Source: JBCDHN01 sp965224535 (GTDB lineage Bacteria; Verrucomicrobiota; Verrucomicrobiia; Verrucomicrobiales; DEV007). Taken from it: DNA of 64,000 bases. The notes beneath the pieces were generated by a model. That model was not told where the DNA came from, did not search any database, and worked only from the letters and a program-made list of their open reading frames with translations. The first letter of the stretch is position 1, and the number at the start of each line of letters is the position of its first letter. The stretch is taken from NCBI GenBank assembly GCA_965224535.1, contig CBDCZR010000021.1, forward strand, positions 62,001 through 126,000, read 5' to 3'. Positions 52,950 to 61,546 of the stretch are shown here, piece after piece. Made by a program: the position numbers and the translations under genes.

Positions 52950-53804
52950 TTGATCGTTCCAGCGCAGAAAAACCAGGATTTGCTCGCGGATATTTCGGCG
53001 GCGAGCGAAGCGGAATCGGCGTTTCACGTTTGGTGGCTCGGTCAGAGCGGCTTTTTGCTCAAATGGCGCACTCACCGGTTGCTCTTTGATCCCTACCTTT
53101 CAGACTCGCTCACCGCAAAATACGCGCAAACGGACAAGCCGCACGTCCGCATGACCGAGCTGGCCGTGGACCCGTCAAATTTGACCGGAATTAGCGTCAT
53201 CACCTCCAGCCACAATCACACCGACCACCTGGACGCGGAAACGCTTCTGCCGCTGGCCCTGGCGAATCCGCAGGCGCAGTTGGTGCTTCCGGCCGCGAAC
53301 CTGGAATTCGCCGAAAATCGGCTGGGAACGGGAAAAATGCCGATGCAGGGCCTGGATGACGGGCAAACGCTTCAAGCCGGCCCGTTTGAGTTCACCGGCA
53401 TCGCCGCGGCGCACAATGAGGTGGAGCGCGATGACCAAGGCCGCTGCGTTTATCTGGGATTCGTCGTGAAATTCGGCGATTTTTGCGTGTATCACAGCGG
53501 CGACACGATGTGGCACTCCGGCCTGGTTCGGCGGATCGCCCCGCATCGTCCCGACATCGCGTTTGTGCCCGTCAACGGCTACAAACCCGAACGCCGCGTC
53601 GCTGGAAACCTGGACGGCCGCGAAGCGGCCGCGGTGGCGAAAGGAATTGGCGCGGGAATCGCGATTCCGCACCATTTCGAGATGTTCGAGTTCAACACCG
53701 AGCCGCCTGAATTGTTCGTGGAAAGCTGCGAGCGCTTTCGCCAGGCCTACGTGGTGCTGCGATGCGGGGAGCGTTGGACAATCGCGAAGGACGAAAAAAA
53801 GTAG
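52950..53804 (+). CDS. MBL-fold metallo-hydrolase (UlaG-like)
   Basis: A 284-residue metallo-beta-lactamase-fold protein: WLGQSGFLLKW, the metal site SSHNHTDHLD (HxHxDH variant), further ligands in AAHNE and YHSGDTMW, and a late histidine in IPHHFEMF. This matches the UlaG / L-ascorbate-6-phosphate-lactonase-like branch. The start is taken as TTG 52950 because GGAGGAGG lies 11 bases upstream (52931-52938) and the longer open frame overlaps the divergent ompH gene antisense. The actual substrate is unknown. A transporter gene follows 59 bases later. Confidence 0.82.
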   Translation: MIVPAQKNQDLLADISAASEAESAFHVWWLGQSGFLLKWRTHRLLFDPYLSDSLTAKYAQTDKPHVRMTELAVDPSNLTGISVITSSHNHTDHLDAETLLPLALANPQAQLVLPAANLEFAENRLGTGKMPMQGLDDGQTLQAGPFEFTGIAAAHNEVERDDQGRCVYLGFVVKFGDFCVYHSGDTMWHSGLVRRIAPHRPDIAFVPVNGYKPERRVAGNLDGREAAAVAKGIGAGIAIPHHFEMFEFNTEPPELFVESCERFRQAYVVLRCGERWTIAKDEKK

Positions 53805-53863
53805 TTCACAAACCCCCGGGATTCGCCCAACATCCCCCTTCAAAATCCCAACAAACCACCGAA

Positions 53864-55114
53864 ATGAGCGAAACCGCGCCCCAAGGAAGCTACCGAATCC
53901 AACTCTTCATCATGATGCTGCTCCAGATCGCGATCTGGGGCGCCTGGCAGCCGAAGATTTTTCCGTACATGGGCATGTTAGGGTTCAGCGGTTGGCAAGT
54001 CAGCTTGGCGGGCTCCCTTTTTGGCCTGGCATCCGTGGTTGGCCTGTTTTTCAGCAACCAGTTCGCCGACCGCAATTTTCCGGCTGAGAAGTTTTTGTCG
54101 GTCAGCAACATCATCGGCGGCATCGCGCTCATCGCTACGGCCTATACCACCACGTTTTGGCCGTTTTTCGTGTGCTTTCTGGCCTACTGCCTCATCTACG
54201 TGCCGACCATCGCCGTGGGCAATTCGCTCGCCTTTGCCAATCTGCGAAACCCCGCCAACGAATTTGGCTTCGTACGCATGGGCGGCACGGTAGGGTGGAT
54301 CGTGGTCAGTTGGCCCTTCATCCTGCTGCTGGATGCGGACGCCGGCCCATCGCAGGTTCGGCTCATTTTCATCGTTGGCGGCATTATTTCGTTCATGCTG
54401 GCGGCCTACAGTTGGTTCTGCCTGCCTCACACGCCGCCCAAAAAGGACGCCGAAGAACCGTTGGCCTGGCTGAAGGCGGCCAAGATGCTGAAATCGCCGT
54501 TCATCCTCATTTTGTTCATCGTCACCTTCATCGATTCGACCATCCACAACGGCTACTTCGTGCTGGCGGATGAATATTTGACCAAACGGGTGGGAATCAG
54601 CGCGAATCTTAGCATGGTGGTCATGTCCATCGGCCAGATCGCGGAAATCGTGGCAATGGTTATTTTGGGCACGGTTCTCGCCAGGTTGGGCTGGAAGTGG
54701 ACCATGATTTTTGGGGTGTTAGGGCATGCGATGCGCTTCGGCGTCTTCGCGCTGTTCCCGGAATCGCAACCCGTCATCATCGCGGTCCAAATCCTCCATG
54801 GCATCTGCTACGCGTTCTTTTTCGCCGCGGTCTACATCTTTGTGGACGAGGTATTCCCGAAAGATGTACGCGCCAGCGCGCAGGGGCTCTTTAACCTGCT
54901 GATTCTCGGCTGCATGGTGGTGGCTTCATTCTTCTTCACCTACGTGAAGGGCACGATGACCGGCGAAGGTGGCGAGGTGGATTGGTTCAAACTGTTCCTC
55001 GTCCCCACCGGCATGGCCTTGGTCGGCATCATCCTCATGGCCTTTTTCTTCAAACCGCCGACTCATGGACCCGGGGAGGAGGCGGAAGGAAGTTCGGGTG
55101 CGGCGCCGCATTGA
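53864..55114 (+). CDS. MFS transporter, nucleoside/proton symporter (NupG) type
   Basis: A 416-residue inner-membrane protein with about twelve transmembrane helices. IQLFIMMLLQIAIWGAWQPK near the start, LAYCLIYVPTIAVGNSLAFA, and GFVRMGGTVGWIVVSW are typical of the nucleoside:H+ symporter family (NupG/XapB) common in Bacteroidota and Verrucomicrobiota. ATG 53864 is used; an upstream in-frame ATG gives a basic leader overlapping the MBL gene. A hydrolase upstream and an oxidoreductase downstream suggest uptake and breakdown of a nucleoside- or sugar-like compound. Confidence 0.88.
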   Translation: MSETAPQGSYRIQLFIMMLLQIAIWGAWQPKIFPYMGMLGFSGWQVSLAGSLFGLASVVGLFFSNQFADRNFPAEKFLSVSNIIGGIALIATAYTTTFWPFFVCFLAYCLIYVPTIAVGNSLAFANLRNPANEFGFVRMGGTVGWIVVSWPFILLLDADAGPSQVRLIFIVGGIISFMLAAYSWFCLPHTPPKKDAEEPLAWLKAAKMLKSPFILILFIVTFIDSTIHNGYFVLADEYLTKRVGISANLSMVVMSIGQIAEIVAMVILGTVLARLGWKWTMIFGVLGHAMRFGVFALFPESQPVIIAVQILHGICYAFFFAAVYIFVDEVFPKDVRASAQGLFNLLILGCMVVASFFFTYVKGTMTGEGGEVDWFKLFLVPTGMALVGIILMAFFFKPPTHGPGEEAEGSSGAAPH

Positions 55115-55144
55115 TTTGGGATCAATCCAGGATATGCTGCACTC

Positions 55145-55339
55145 ATGAGCACCATCGCCGAAATCGAACAGGCTATCCAGCAACTCAGTCCCACGGACCG
55201 TGCTGACCTGTTCGAGCGAATCGACGAAAGCCGCTTCCTCCGAGAGTCCACCCGGGCGATGTTTCAATTGCTGGATGACGAGGAAGAAAACGATGATGAT
55301 TCTCAGTCGCTCGGAAATTTGGACGAAGACGTGGCATGA
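55145..55339 (+). CDS. Small antitoxin-like protein (orphan)
   Basis: A 64-residue protein, MSTIAEIEQAIQQLSPTDRA followed by DLFERIDESRF and an acidic tail (LDDEEENDDDSQ). The N-terminal part resembles the short addiction-module antitoxins with an EIEQAI..L....R..L pattern (DUF2281-like and relatives). The next frame (ATG 55336) does not look like a toxin, so it is an orphan. It lies 30 bases after the transporter gene and may be translated with it. Confidence 0.6.
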   Translation: MSTIAEIEQAIQQLSPTDRADLFERIDESRFLRESTRAMFQLLDDEEENDDDSQSLGNLDEDVA

Positions 55340-55414
55340 CTGGACGAAATCCTGACCAAAGTAGAAAAGACCGCCCGCGCCTGGCTTTGCCTCTAAACCT
55401 CCACCTATCACCTC

Positions 55415-56485
55415 ATGAAAACCTGGAAAATCGCCGGCATCAATTTCGACCACTTCCACATGGGCGATCAGCTCCGGATGGTGCACGAACACCCCGAAAC
55501 GGAGTTGGTCGGCATCTGCGACGAACAGCCCGAACGCATGAATGAGGCCATCGCCAACTTCGCGATCCCAGACGACCGCGTTTTCACCGATTTCACCGCT
55601 TGCCTGGAACAAACGCAGCCGGATTTGGTGGTGCTTTGCCCCGCGGCGGCCCGCCACGCGGAGTGGACCGAGAAAGTTGCGCCATTTGGCGCGCACATCC
55701 TCATGGAGAAGCCGTTCGCGGCGTCGGTGGCGGAAGCCGACCGGATGATCGCGGCGATGGAGCCGACGGGGAAGCAGTTGGCCATCAATTGGCCGCTGCG
55801 CTGGACGGCGGCGCATCACTACGCCCATCAATTGGTTCGTGACGGACTGATTGGCGAGGTTATCGAGGTTCACACCTATGGCGGCAATCGCGGCCCGCTT
55901 TATCACGGCGCTGACAAGATCGAAAAAGAGCCGACCGCGGCGGACAAAGCCGCCAGTTGGTTCTACAGCAAGGCGGAGGGCGGCGGAAGTTTGCTCGACT
56001 ACATGGGCTATGGAACCACGTTAGGCACCTGGTACCTGGACAATCGCAAACCGCTGGAGGTGACGTGCCTGGCGGACGAACCGGCCGGTTTGGAGGTCGA
56101 TGAGCACGCCATCGCCATCGCGCGCTACGACTTCGGCCTGTCCAAATTCGAGACGCGCTGGGGCACGTTTTCCGATCCCTGGACGCACCAGCCTCAGCCA
56201 AACTGCGGATTCGTCCTCAAAGGCGTCGATGGGACCATCGGCATCCCGGATTACGCGCAGGAACTGTGGGTGCAAACGCGGAAAAATCCCGCCGGAGAAA
56301 CCATGCCCATCCCGCCGTTGGAAGCGCCCTACCAAGACCCGATCCAGTACTTCATCGATCGGCTCGAATCCGGAAACCCGGTCGATGGTCCGCTTTCGAT
56401 CGAGGTGAGCCGCATCGGCCAGCAAATCGTCGATACCGCCTACCAAAGCGCGAAGGAAAAGCGCGCGTTGCCTCTGACGCCGTAG
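55415..56485 (+). CDS. Gfo/Idh/MocA-family NAD(P)-dependent oxidoreductase
   Basis: A 356-residue protein with an N-terminal Rossmann region (WKIAGINFDHFHMGDQLRMV, LVGICDEQPERM), the catalytic-lysine motif HILMEKPFA, and the C-terminal alpha/beta domain containing GGGSLLDYMGYGTTLGTWYL, where histidine is often found in the equivalent of GGG.L.D.G.H. Such enzymes oxidise or reduce sugars and inositols. The first glycine motif is weak (GINFDHFH instead of GxGxxG). It follows the transporter and small-protein genes on the same strand. Confidence 0.87.
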   Translation: MKTWKIAGINFDHFHMGDQLRMVHEHPETELVGICDEQPERMNEAIANFAIPDDRVFTDFTACLEQTQPDLVVLCPAAARHAEWTEKVAPFGAHILMEKPFAASVAEADRMIAAMEPTGKQLAINWPLRWTAAHHYAHQLVRDGLIGEVIEVHTYGGNRGPLYHGADKIEKEPTAADKAASWFYSKAEGGGSLLDYMGYGTTLGTWYLDNRKPLEVTCLADEPAGLEVDEHAIAIARYDFGLSKFETRWGTFSDPWTHQPQPNCGFVLKGVDGTIGIPDYAQELWVQTRKNPAGETMPIPPLEAPYQDPIQYFIDRLESGNPVDGPLSIEVSRIGQQIVDTAYQSAKEKRALPLTP

Positions 56486-56486
56486 G

Positions 56487-57719
56487 TCAGCGCCGATCCA
56501 TTTCGCGAAAGCGCGCCAGGAGTTGGCGCACGTCGCCGGATTCCTCGTCCAGCAACCAACGCGCCGCCTCTTCGACGTCGCAATCGGCGTGAAACCGTTC
56601 GCGGGCGTGGTGGAGAAACTTCATCACGGCAAACGCGTCGAACCAGCGGAAGAATCGCGCGCGAAAACGCTCCAAATTGGTGGTGTTGGCGCGAATTTCG
56701 CCAATGCGCTCCCAAATTGGCTGAGTTTCCAGGTAACTGCGGATGCTTTTCGGCAGGCCGGCCAAAAACTCGGCACGCCGATCGTCTGGAAGGTCGAAGA
56801 GGCGGTCTACCGAACCCAAAAACACCCGCAAATCTTGAAAACTGCGCGGATGGTAAGTTTGGCACGGTAGGCCGTTTTCGAGCAGTTTGCCCACCGCTTT
56901 TCCCGTCCCGAAAGGCACGCGATGCGAGGGGCGCGGTGATGGTATAACTCGCGTGCTCGTCAGCTCGCGAACGCCTCCCAACGGTGTGAATTTGTGGAGA
57001 AAGTAGAAGTCCTCGCCAGCCTTGCGTTTGTTCATCCCGTTTTGTGCTTGGTAGGCATCGCTCCGCACGGCCATGGAAGAGCCGATCGTTTGGATAGCGT
57101 GTGGAAAACCGGCCCAGCGCTGGGCGTGAATATAATAGCGCAAGTGCAATTCGTAACCGGCGATGGCGTCGTAGATTTCCGGCGAAAACTCGGCGCCTTC
57201 GGTCGGATGCTCGAAGTAAATGCTGCACGCCTGACAGGCTCGATCACGTTGGAAGAGCGCCTCGATTTCCGCGAGGTAGTTGCGATCGCAGCGGCTGTCG
57301 GCATCGAAACAGGCCAACGCGCCACGTGGATTGCCAACCGCCTCCAACCGGCGACAACCTTCGTCCAAGCCAATTTTTCGCGCCAAGCCGACCCCGGCGT
57401 GTTTTTTCGGCAAATCCGGGTGGTGCAGCACGAAAATACCCAGGTTTGGCGAGGAATTTCGCCGCGCCCAGGAGGTTGCCTCGGCGGCGATTTCCGCATT
57501 TCGCCGAACCGTCTCGGGTGAGTCGGATTCGCTGGAATTGACCACCACGATCACCTCGGCATGGCTCTCGGGCGAATCGCAAGCGCGCAAGGCTTCCAAT
57601 GTCCCGATCAGCCCTTCCTCATCCTTCGCCGGGATCGCGACGACCAACCCAAGCCGGGGCGAGGGGGCCGCCTCAATCAGCGGGCCAAACCAGGTGCGTT
57701 CGCGCAAATAGCGGGTCAT
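56487..57719 (-). CDS. Family 2 glycosyltransferase
   Basis: A 410-residue protein with a GT-A fold N-terminus: LGLVVAIPAKDEEGLIGTLE, AEVIVVVNSSESDSPET, the DxD-type FDADSRCDRNYL, and an acceptor-side GEDFYFLHKF. These fit GT2 enzymes that move sugars from nucleotide donors. The C-terminal 150 residues are helical and family-specific. ATG 57719 (MTRYLRER) is preferred; an ATG at 57770 would add 17 basic residues. It is divergent from the Uma2 gene and convergent with the oxidoreductase (1-base gap). Confidence 0.82.
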   Translation of the reverse strand: MTRYLRERTWFGPLIEAAPSPRLGLVVAIPAKDEEGLIGTLEALRACDSPESHAEVIVVVNSSESDSPETVRRNAEIAAEATSWARRNSSPNLGIFVLHHPDLPKKHAGVGLARKIGLDEGCRRLEAVGNPRGALACFDADSRCDRNYLAEIEALFQRDRACQACSIYFEHPTEGAEFSPEIYDAIAGYELHLRYYIHAQRWAGFPHAIQTIGSSMAVRSDAYQAQNGMNKRKAGEDFYFLHKFTPLGGVRELTSTRVIPSPRPSHRVPFGTGKAVGKLLENGLPCQTYHPRSFQDLRVFLGSVDRLFDLPDDRRAEFLAGLPKSIRSYLETQPIWERIGEIRANTTNLERFRARFFRWFDAFAVMKFLHHARERFHADCDVEEAARWLLDEESGDVRQLLARFREMDRR

Positions 57720-57776
57720 CGGTGGGAGGGAAAAGTGCTTGGCTTCACGCTGAATTCTGCGAACCTGCATCGAAGC

Positions 57777-58442
57777 ATGTCAACCACGTTCGTTCTCGAA
57801 GATCAGGAAATCCGCATCCCGCCGTGGGTGGTGGATTTGGCGTCTTTTCGCAAGTGGGGACGCTCGGATGAATTTCCGGAGCACGGGCGGATTTGTTACT
57901 TGGGAGAAGTTTGGATCGATCCGACCATGGAACAGCTCTTCACACACAATCAGGTAAAAAACGAAATCGGCTACGTTTTGACAGGGCTGTCGAAAAAGGA
58001 ATGCTCGGGGACTTATTTCCCGGACGGCGCCAGTCTGACCAACGTCATTGCCGACATTTCAACCGTTCCCGATGGACTATTTGTGCTCCTTGAGTCGTTT
58101 CAGGACGGCTCCGTGAAGCTGTGTGAGGGCGCGAGGACCGGATTTGTCGAAATCGAGGGCACGCCGGACATGGTGCTGGAAATCGTGAGCGACAGCAGCA
58201 CGAAAAAGGACAAAACGACGCTCAAAGGTCGCTATGCGGTTGCCGGGATTCCAGAGTATTGGTTGGTCGATGCGCGGAAGGAACCCGCGGAGTTTGCGAT
58301 TTTTCGATTGGGCGCCAAGGGCTACAAGGCGACGCCGAAAAAGGCCGGATGGGTGAAGTCCAAGGTGTTCGGAAAGGAGTTTCGCTTGCGCCAATCGGAA
58401 AATTCGGTCGGGCATCCGCAGTTTTCCCTGGAGACGCGTTGA
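57777..58442 (+). CDS. Uma2-family (DUF820) PD-(D/E)xK-type protein, copy 2
   Basis: A 221-residue Uma2 protein from ATG 57777: ICYLGEVWIDPTMEQLFTHN with the helix NQVKNEIG, then TVPDGLFVLLES as the PD motif, EGTPDMVLEIVSDSS with the catalytic-type glutamate, and the conserved YAVAGIPEYWLVDAR. The last two motifs are strong matches to the family. It shares no recent ancestry with the copy at 36499, judging by low similarity outside motifs. Role unknown. Confidence 0.85.
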   Translation: MSTTFVLEDQEIRIPPWVVDLASFRKWGRSDEFPEHGRICYLGEVWIDPTMEQLFTHNQVKNEIGYVLTGLSKKECSGTYFPDGASLTNVIADISTVPDGLFVLLESFQDGSVKLCEGARTGFVEIEGTPDMVLEIVSDSSTKKDKTTLKGRYAVAGIPEYWLVDARKEPAEFAIFRLGAKGYKATPKKAGWVKSKVFGKEFRLRQSENSVGHPQFSLETR

Positions 58443-58481
58443 GATGCAACGCCGCCAAAGCTGTGCCAAAGTGCCGGCACG

Positions 58482-60431
58482 ATGAATCGCATCCGCGTCG
58501 GCGCCGCCGCTCTGAACCAAACTCCGCTCGATTGGGCGGGTAACCGCGAACGCATTTTGCGCGCTGTCGAAGAGGCTCGCGAGGCGGAAGTTTCGCTGCT
58601 TTGCCTGCCGGAGCTGTGCATCACCGGTTACGGCTGCGAGGACGCATTTTTGTCGGTCGGCGTGGCGGAGCGGGCTTGGGCGGAGCTGGAAAAATTGGCG
58701 CCGGAGACGGAAAACATCGCCGTGGTCGTGGGTTTGCCGGTTTTTCAGCGTGGTGGCATGTTCAATGCGGCGGCGATGCTGGTGGATGGCGCGATTCGCG
58801 GGTTTGTGGCGAAGCAAAACCTGGCTGGCGACGGCTTGCACTACGAGCCGCGCTGGTTCAAGCCCTGGCCGGAGGAAACCAGCGGAATCACCGAGCGCGG
58901 CGGCTACGGAATCGGCGATCACCTCTTCGAAATCGGCTCCGGCGCGGACGGACGCGTGATTCGCGTGGGCATCGAGATTTGCGAGGACGCGTGGGTTCCC
59001 GATCCTCCCGGTATCCGGCTAGCTCGGCAAGGCGCGGACGTAATCCTCAACCCCAGCGCGAGCCACTTCGCGTTTGGCAAGCAAGCCACGCGCAAGGGGT
59101 TCATCCTCGATAATTCGCGCGCGTTTGCCTGCGGCTACGTCTACGCAAACCTGATGGGCAACGAGGCCGGGCGCGCCATTTACGATGGCGGCTGCATTTT
59201 GGCCAGTGGCGGCAAATTGTTGGCCGAAGGGCCGCGTTTGGCCTTTGGCGATGTGCACCTGACCCACGCCGTTTTTGACGTCGCCCACATTCGATCGCTC
59301 CAGACGCGCATCGTGAGCCGCGACGTTGATCCCGCTGGCGGCAACTTTGCTTCGGTCGGTTTCGATTGGCCGGAAGTCGCCGCGGAGCCGCCGACCCTAA
59401 CGCTTTGCCATCCGATGTCGAAGGAGACGGAGTTTTCCCGCGCCGTTTCGCTGGGATTGTTCGATTATCTGCGCAAAAGTCGCAGCCGCGGGTTCGTCGT
59501 TTCGCTGAGCGGAGGCGCGGATTCCGGCGCGGTGGCGTGTTTGGTGCGTTTGATGCTCGAGTTGGCGCGAGCGGAATTGGGCGATGCCGAGGTGAAGGAA
59601 AAACTGGGCGATTGGCTCGGCAAAAAGAGCGATTGGCCGCGGAACCTGCTCACCTGCGTTTACCAGGCGACCCGAAATAGCGGCGAAGTGACGCGCAACG
59701 CCGCGCGCGAGGTTGCCAAGGCGATTGGGGCCGAATTTCACGAGTGGGATGTCGATGACCTGGTTGAGGGCTATTCCGCGCGGATCGCCGAATCGATGAG
59801 CCGCGAGCTAACCTGGAAAAAGGACGACATCGCCCTGCAAAACATCCAGGCGCGGGTGCGCTCGCCGGGAATCTGGATGCTGACCAACGTGAGAGGCGCT
59901 TTGCTGCTCAGCACCAGCAATCGCTCCGAAGCCGCGGTCGGTTACGCCACGATGGACGGCGACACCAGCGGCGGGCTCAGTCCCATCGCCGGGATCGACA
60001 AGGCGTTTTTGCGCCAATGGCTGCGTTGGCTGGAAACCGAGGGCGGCCCGGGAATCGAGCCCATTTCCGAGCTGCGATTGATCAACGAGCAGCAGCCGAC
60101 CGCCGAATTGCGCCCCCAAGCCTCCAAACAAACCGACGAGGACGATCTCATGCCCTACCCGGTCCTCGACGCCATCGAGCGCGCGGCGATTCGCGACAAG
60201 CGCCTGCCCGCCGACGTGCTGGAGCAAATGCGCGCGCAGTTTCCCAAACACGATGAAGTGGTGCTACGTGGCTGGGTGCAGCGTTTTTTCACATTGTGGA
60301 GCCGCAACCAGTGGAAACGCGAGCGTTACGCCCCTTCCTTCCACCTGGACGACGAAAATCTGGATCCGAAGACGTGGTGCCGATTCCCGATTTTGTCCGG
60401 CGGGTTTCGGGAGGAGTTGGAGGAGTTGTGA
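58482..60431 (+). CDS. nadE: Glutamine-dependent NAD+ synthetase
   Basis: A 649-residue two-domain enzyme that makes NAD+ from nicotinate adenine dinucleotide, ATP and glutamine in the cytoplasm. The N-terminal nitrilase-like glutaminase has its Glu-Lys-Cys triad at E44 (LPELCITGYGCED), K111 (AKQNLAGDG) and C167 (EICEDAW). The C-terminal synthetase has the P-loop SGGADSGA (343-350), and STSNRSEAAVGYATMDGD for the NaAD/ammonia site. Length matches glutamine-dependent NadE enzymes. It starts 39 bases after the Uma2 gene and converges on the PSCyt1-LRR gene. Confidence 0.95.
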   Translation: MNRIRVGAAALNQTPLDWAGNRERILRAVEEAREAEVSLLCLPELCITGYGCEDAFLSVGVAERAWAELEKLAPETENIAVVVGLPVFQRGGMFNAAAMLVDGAIRGFVAKQNLAGDGLHYEPRWFKPWPEETSGITERGGYGIGDHLFEIGSGADGRVIRVGIEICEDAWVPDPPGIRLARQGADVILNPSASHFAFGKQATRKGFILDNSRAFACGYVYANLMGNEAGRAIYDGGCILASGGKLLAEGPRLAFGDVHLTHAVFDVAHIRSLQTRIVSRDVDPAGGNFASVGFDWPEVAAEPPTLTLCHPMSKETEFSRAVSLGLFDYLRKSRSRGFVVSLSGGADSGAVACLVRLMLELARAELGDAEVKEKLGDWLGKKSDWPRNLLTCVYQATRNSGEVTRNAAREVAKAIGAEFHEWDVDDLVEGYSARIAESMSRELTWKKDDIALQNIQARVRSPGIWMLTNVRGALLLSTSNRSEAAVGYATMDGDTSGGLSPIAGIDKAFLRQWLRWLETEGGPGIEPISELRLINEQQPTAELRPQASKQTDEDDLMPYPVLDAIERAAIRDKRLPADVLEQMRAQFPKHDEVVLRGWVQRFFTLWSRNQWKRERYAPSFHLDDENLDPKTWCRFPILSGGFREELEEL

Positions 60432-60458
60432 AAGCCGGCGCCGCCGCTTGGGAGCCGT

Positions 60459-61406
60459 TCACTTCCAATTCACCTTGGCCTCAGGCAACTGTTTTTGCAG
60501 CTTCTGCGCGCCATTCGGGGTTACTTTGCTCTGCCAAACGTAGACGCTCTTGAGGCTCTTGATTTTCGCCACCTCGCTCAACGCAGCATCGCTAACCCGG
60601 GTATCGTAGAGGTTGAGATAGGTCAGATTTTTCAGCCCGGACAGGTGTTTGATCCCGGAATCGCTGATTTTGGTGCTGTGCAGATCCAATCGCGTCAGGC
60701 GCGGAAAACCGGCCAACTGCTGGAGGGCGGCGTCGGTAATTTGGGTGCGCGATAAGTCCAACTGGGCCACGTTTTCGCGAATCGAGCCAATCGCGCCGAT
60801 TTTCTCGTCCGTGGTGTTGTCGCGTTCGGCGAGGAAATCGACCCTCAGCAAGGGATTTCCCGCCGCCAGCGGCGTCACGCGGCCGCCTGCATCGGTGACC
60901 TTGGCAATCGCGTCGGTGGGGGCCGGTTTCAGGCCTTTGGCCAGCTTTTCGTAGTGCTGCTGAATCCAGGAAACGTGTACTTCCTCGGTTTTGACCGTTT
61001 CTACCGGTTTGCCTTCCAGATTTCCCTCCCAACCGCCAAAATCAGCCCCTTCCTTGATCCAGTTGAAGACCAGTTTTTTGTCGGCTTCGGTCCATTTGTC
61101 GCCCTTTGGCGGCATGAAGTCGTCGTCATCTTCCGGGAGCGTGGAGCGAAAATACATCTCGCTGTCCTCCGGATCGCCGGGCTCCAGCACCTTGCCGTTT
61201 TCGCCACCGGCCAGAATTGCCCACGCAGCGTCGAATCGCAGCTCGGCCTTGGGTTTTTTGAGCTTCCCGTCTTCCTCGTAGGGCGCTTTGTGGCAACTGA
61301 TGCAGCTTTTTTCGAGCAACGGCAGGATTTCCTTCTCGAAATTGACCTCAGCGCCGGCGATTCCGGCGAGGGCAAGGAGGAGTGTGGCAACGGAGGGATA
61401 TTTCAT
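60459..61406 (-). CDS. PSCyt1 cytochrome c with leucine-rich repeats
   Basis: A 315-residue exported protein: signal peptide MKYPSVATLLLALAGIAGA, a planctomycete-type cytochrome c domain with haem site CISCH (35-39) and a methionine in DFMPPKGDKW, and a C-terminal array of leucine-rich repeats (VAQLDLSRTQITDAALQQLA, LTRLDLHSTKISDSGIKHLS, LTYLNLYDTRVSDAALSEVA). The combination is common in Planctomycetota and Verrucomicrobiota; the LRR part probably binds a partner and the haem carries electrons. It is divergent from the symporter gene by 140 bases. Confidence 0.87.
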   Translation of the reverse strand: MKYPSVATLLLALAGIAGAEVNFEKEILPLLEKSCISCHKAPYEEDGKLKKPKAELRFDAAWAILAGGENGKVLEPGDPEDSEMYFRSTLPEDDDDFMPPKGDKWTEADKKLVFNWIKEGADFGGWEGNLEGKPVETVKTEEVHVSWIQQHYEKLAKGLKPAPTDAIAKVTDAGGRVTPLAAGNPLLRVDFLAERDNTTDEKIGAIGSIRENVAQLDLSRTQITDAALQQLAGFPRLTRLDLHSTKISDSGIKHLSGLKNLTYLNLYDTRVSDAALSEVAKIKSLKSVYVWQSKVTPNGAQKLQKQLPEAKVNWK

Positions 61407-61546
61407 GGATGCGTGCGAATCTTGGAACCCAATTCACGCGCCGCAAGCTCAAAAAATTGCGCAACACCCCTCGAAACTTGTTCCAGCGCCTTTCTCCCGG
61501 GATTTGAGCTTGGCGCAAGGGCGTTGCGTTGCCAGAATTCCGCCCG

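Noticed and set aside
55336..55545. Possible toxin gene after the small antitoxin-like gene
   Set aside because: The frame from ATG 55336 has no toxin features and runs through the start of the oxidoreductase gene in another frame.
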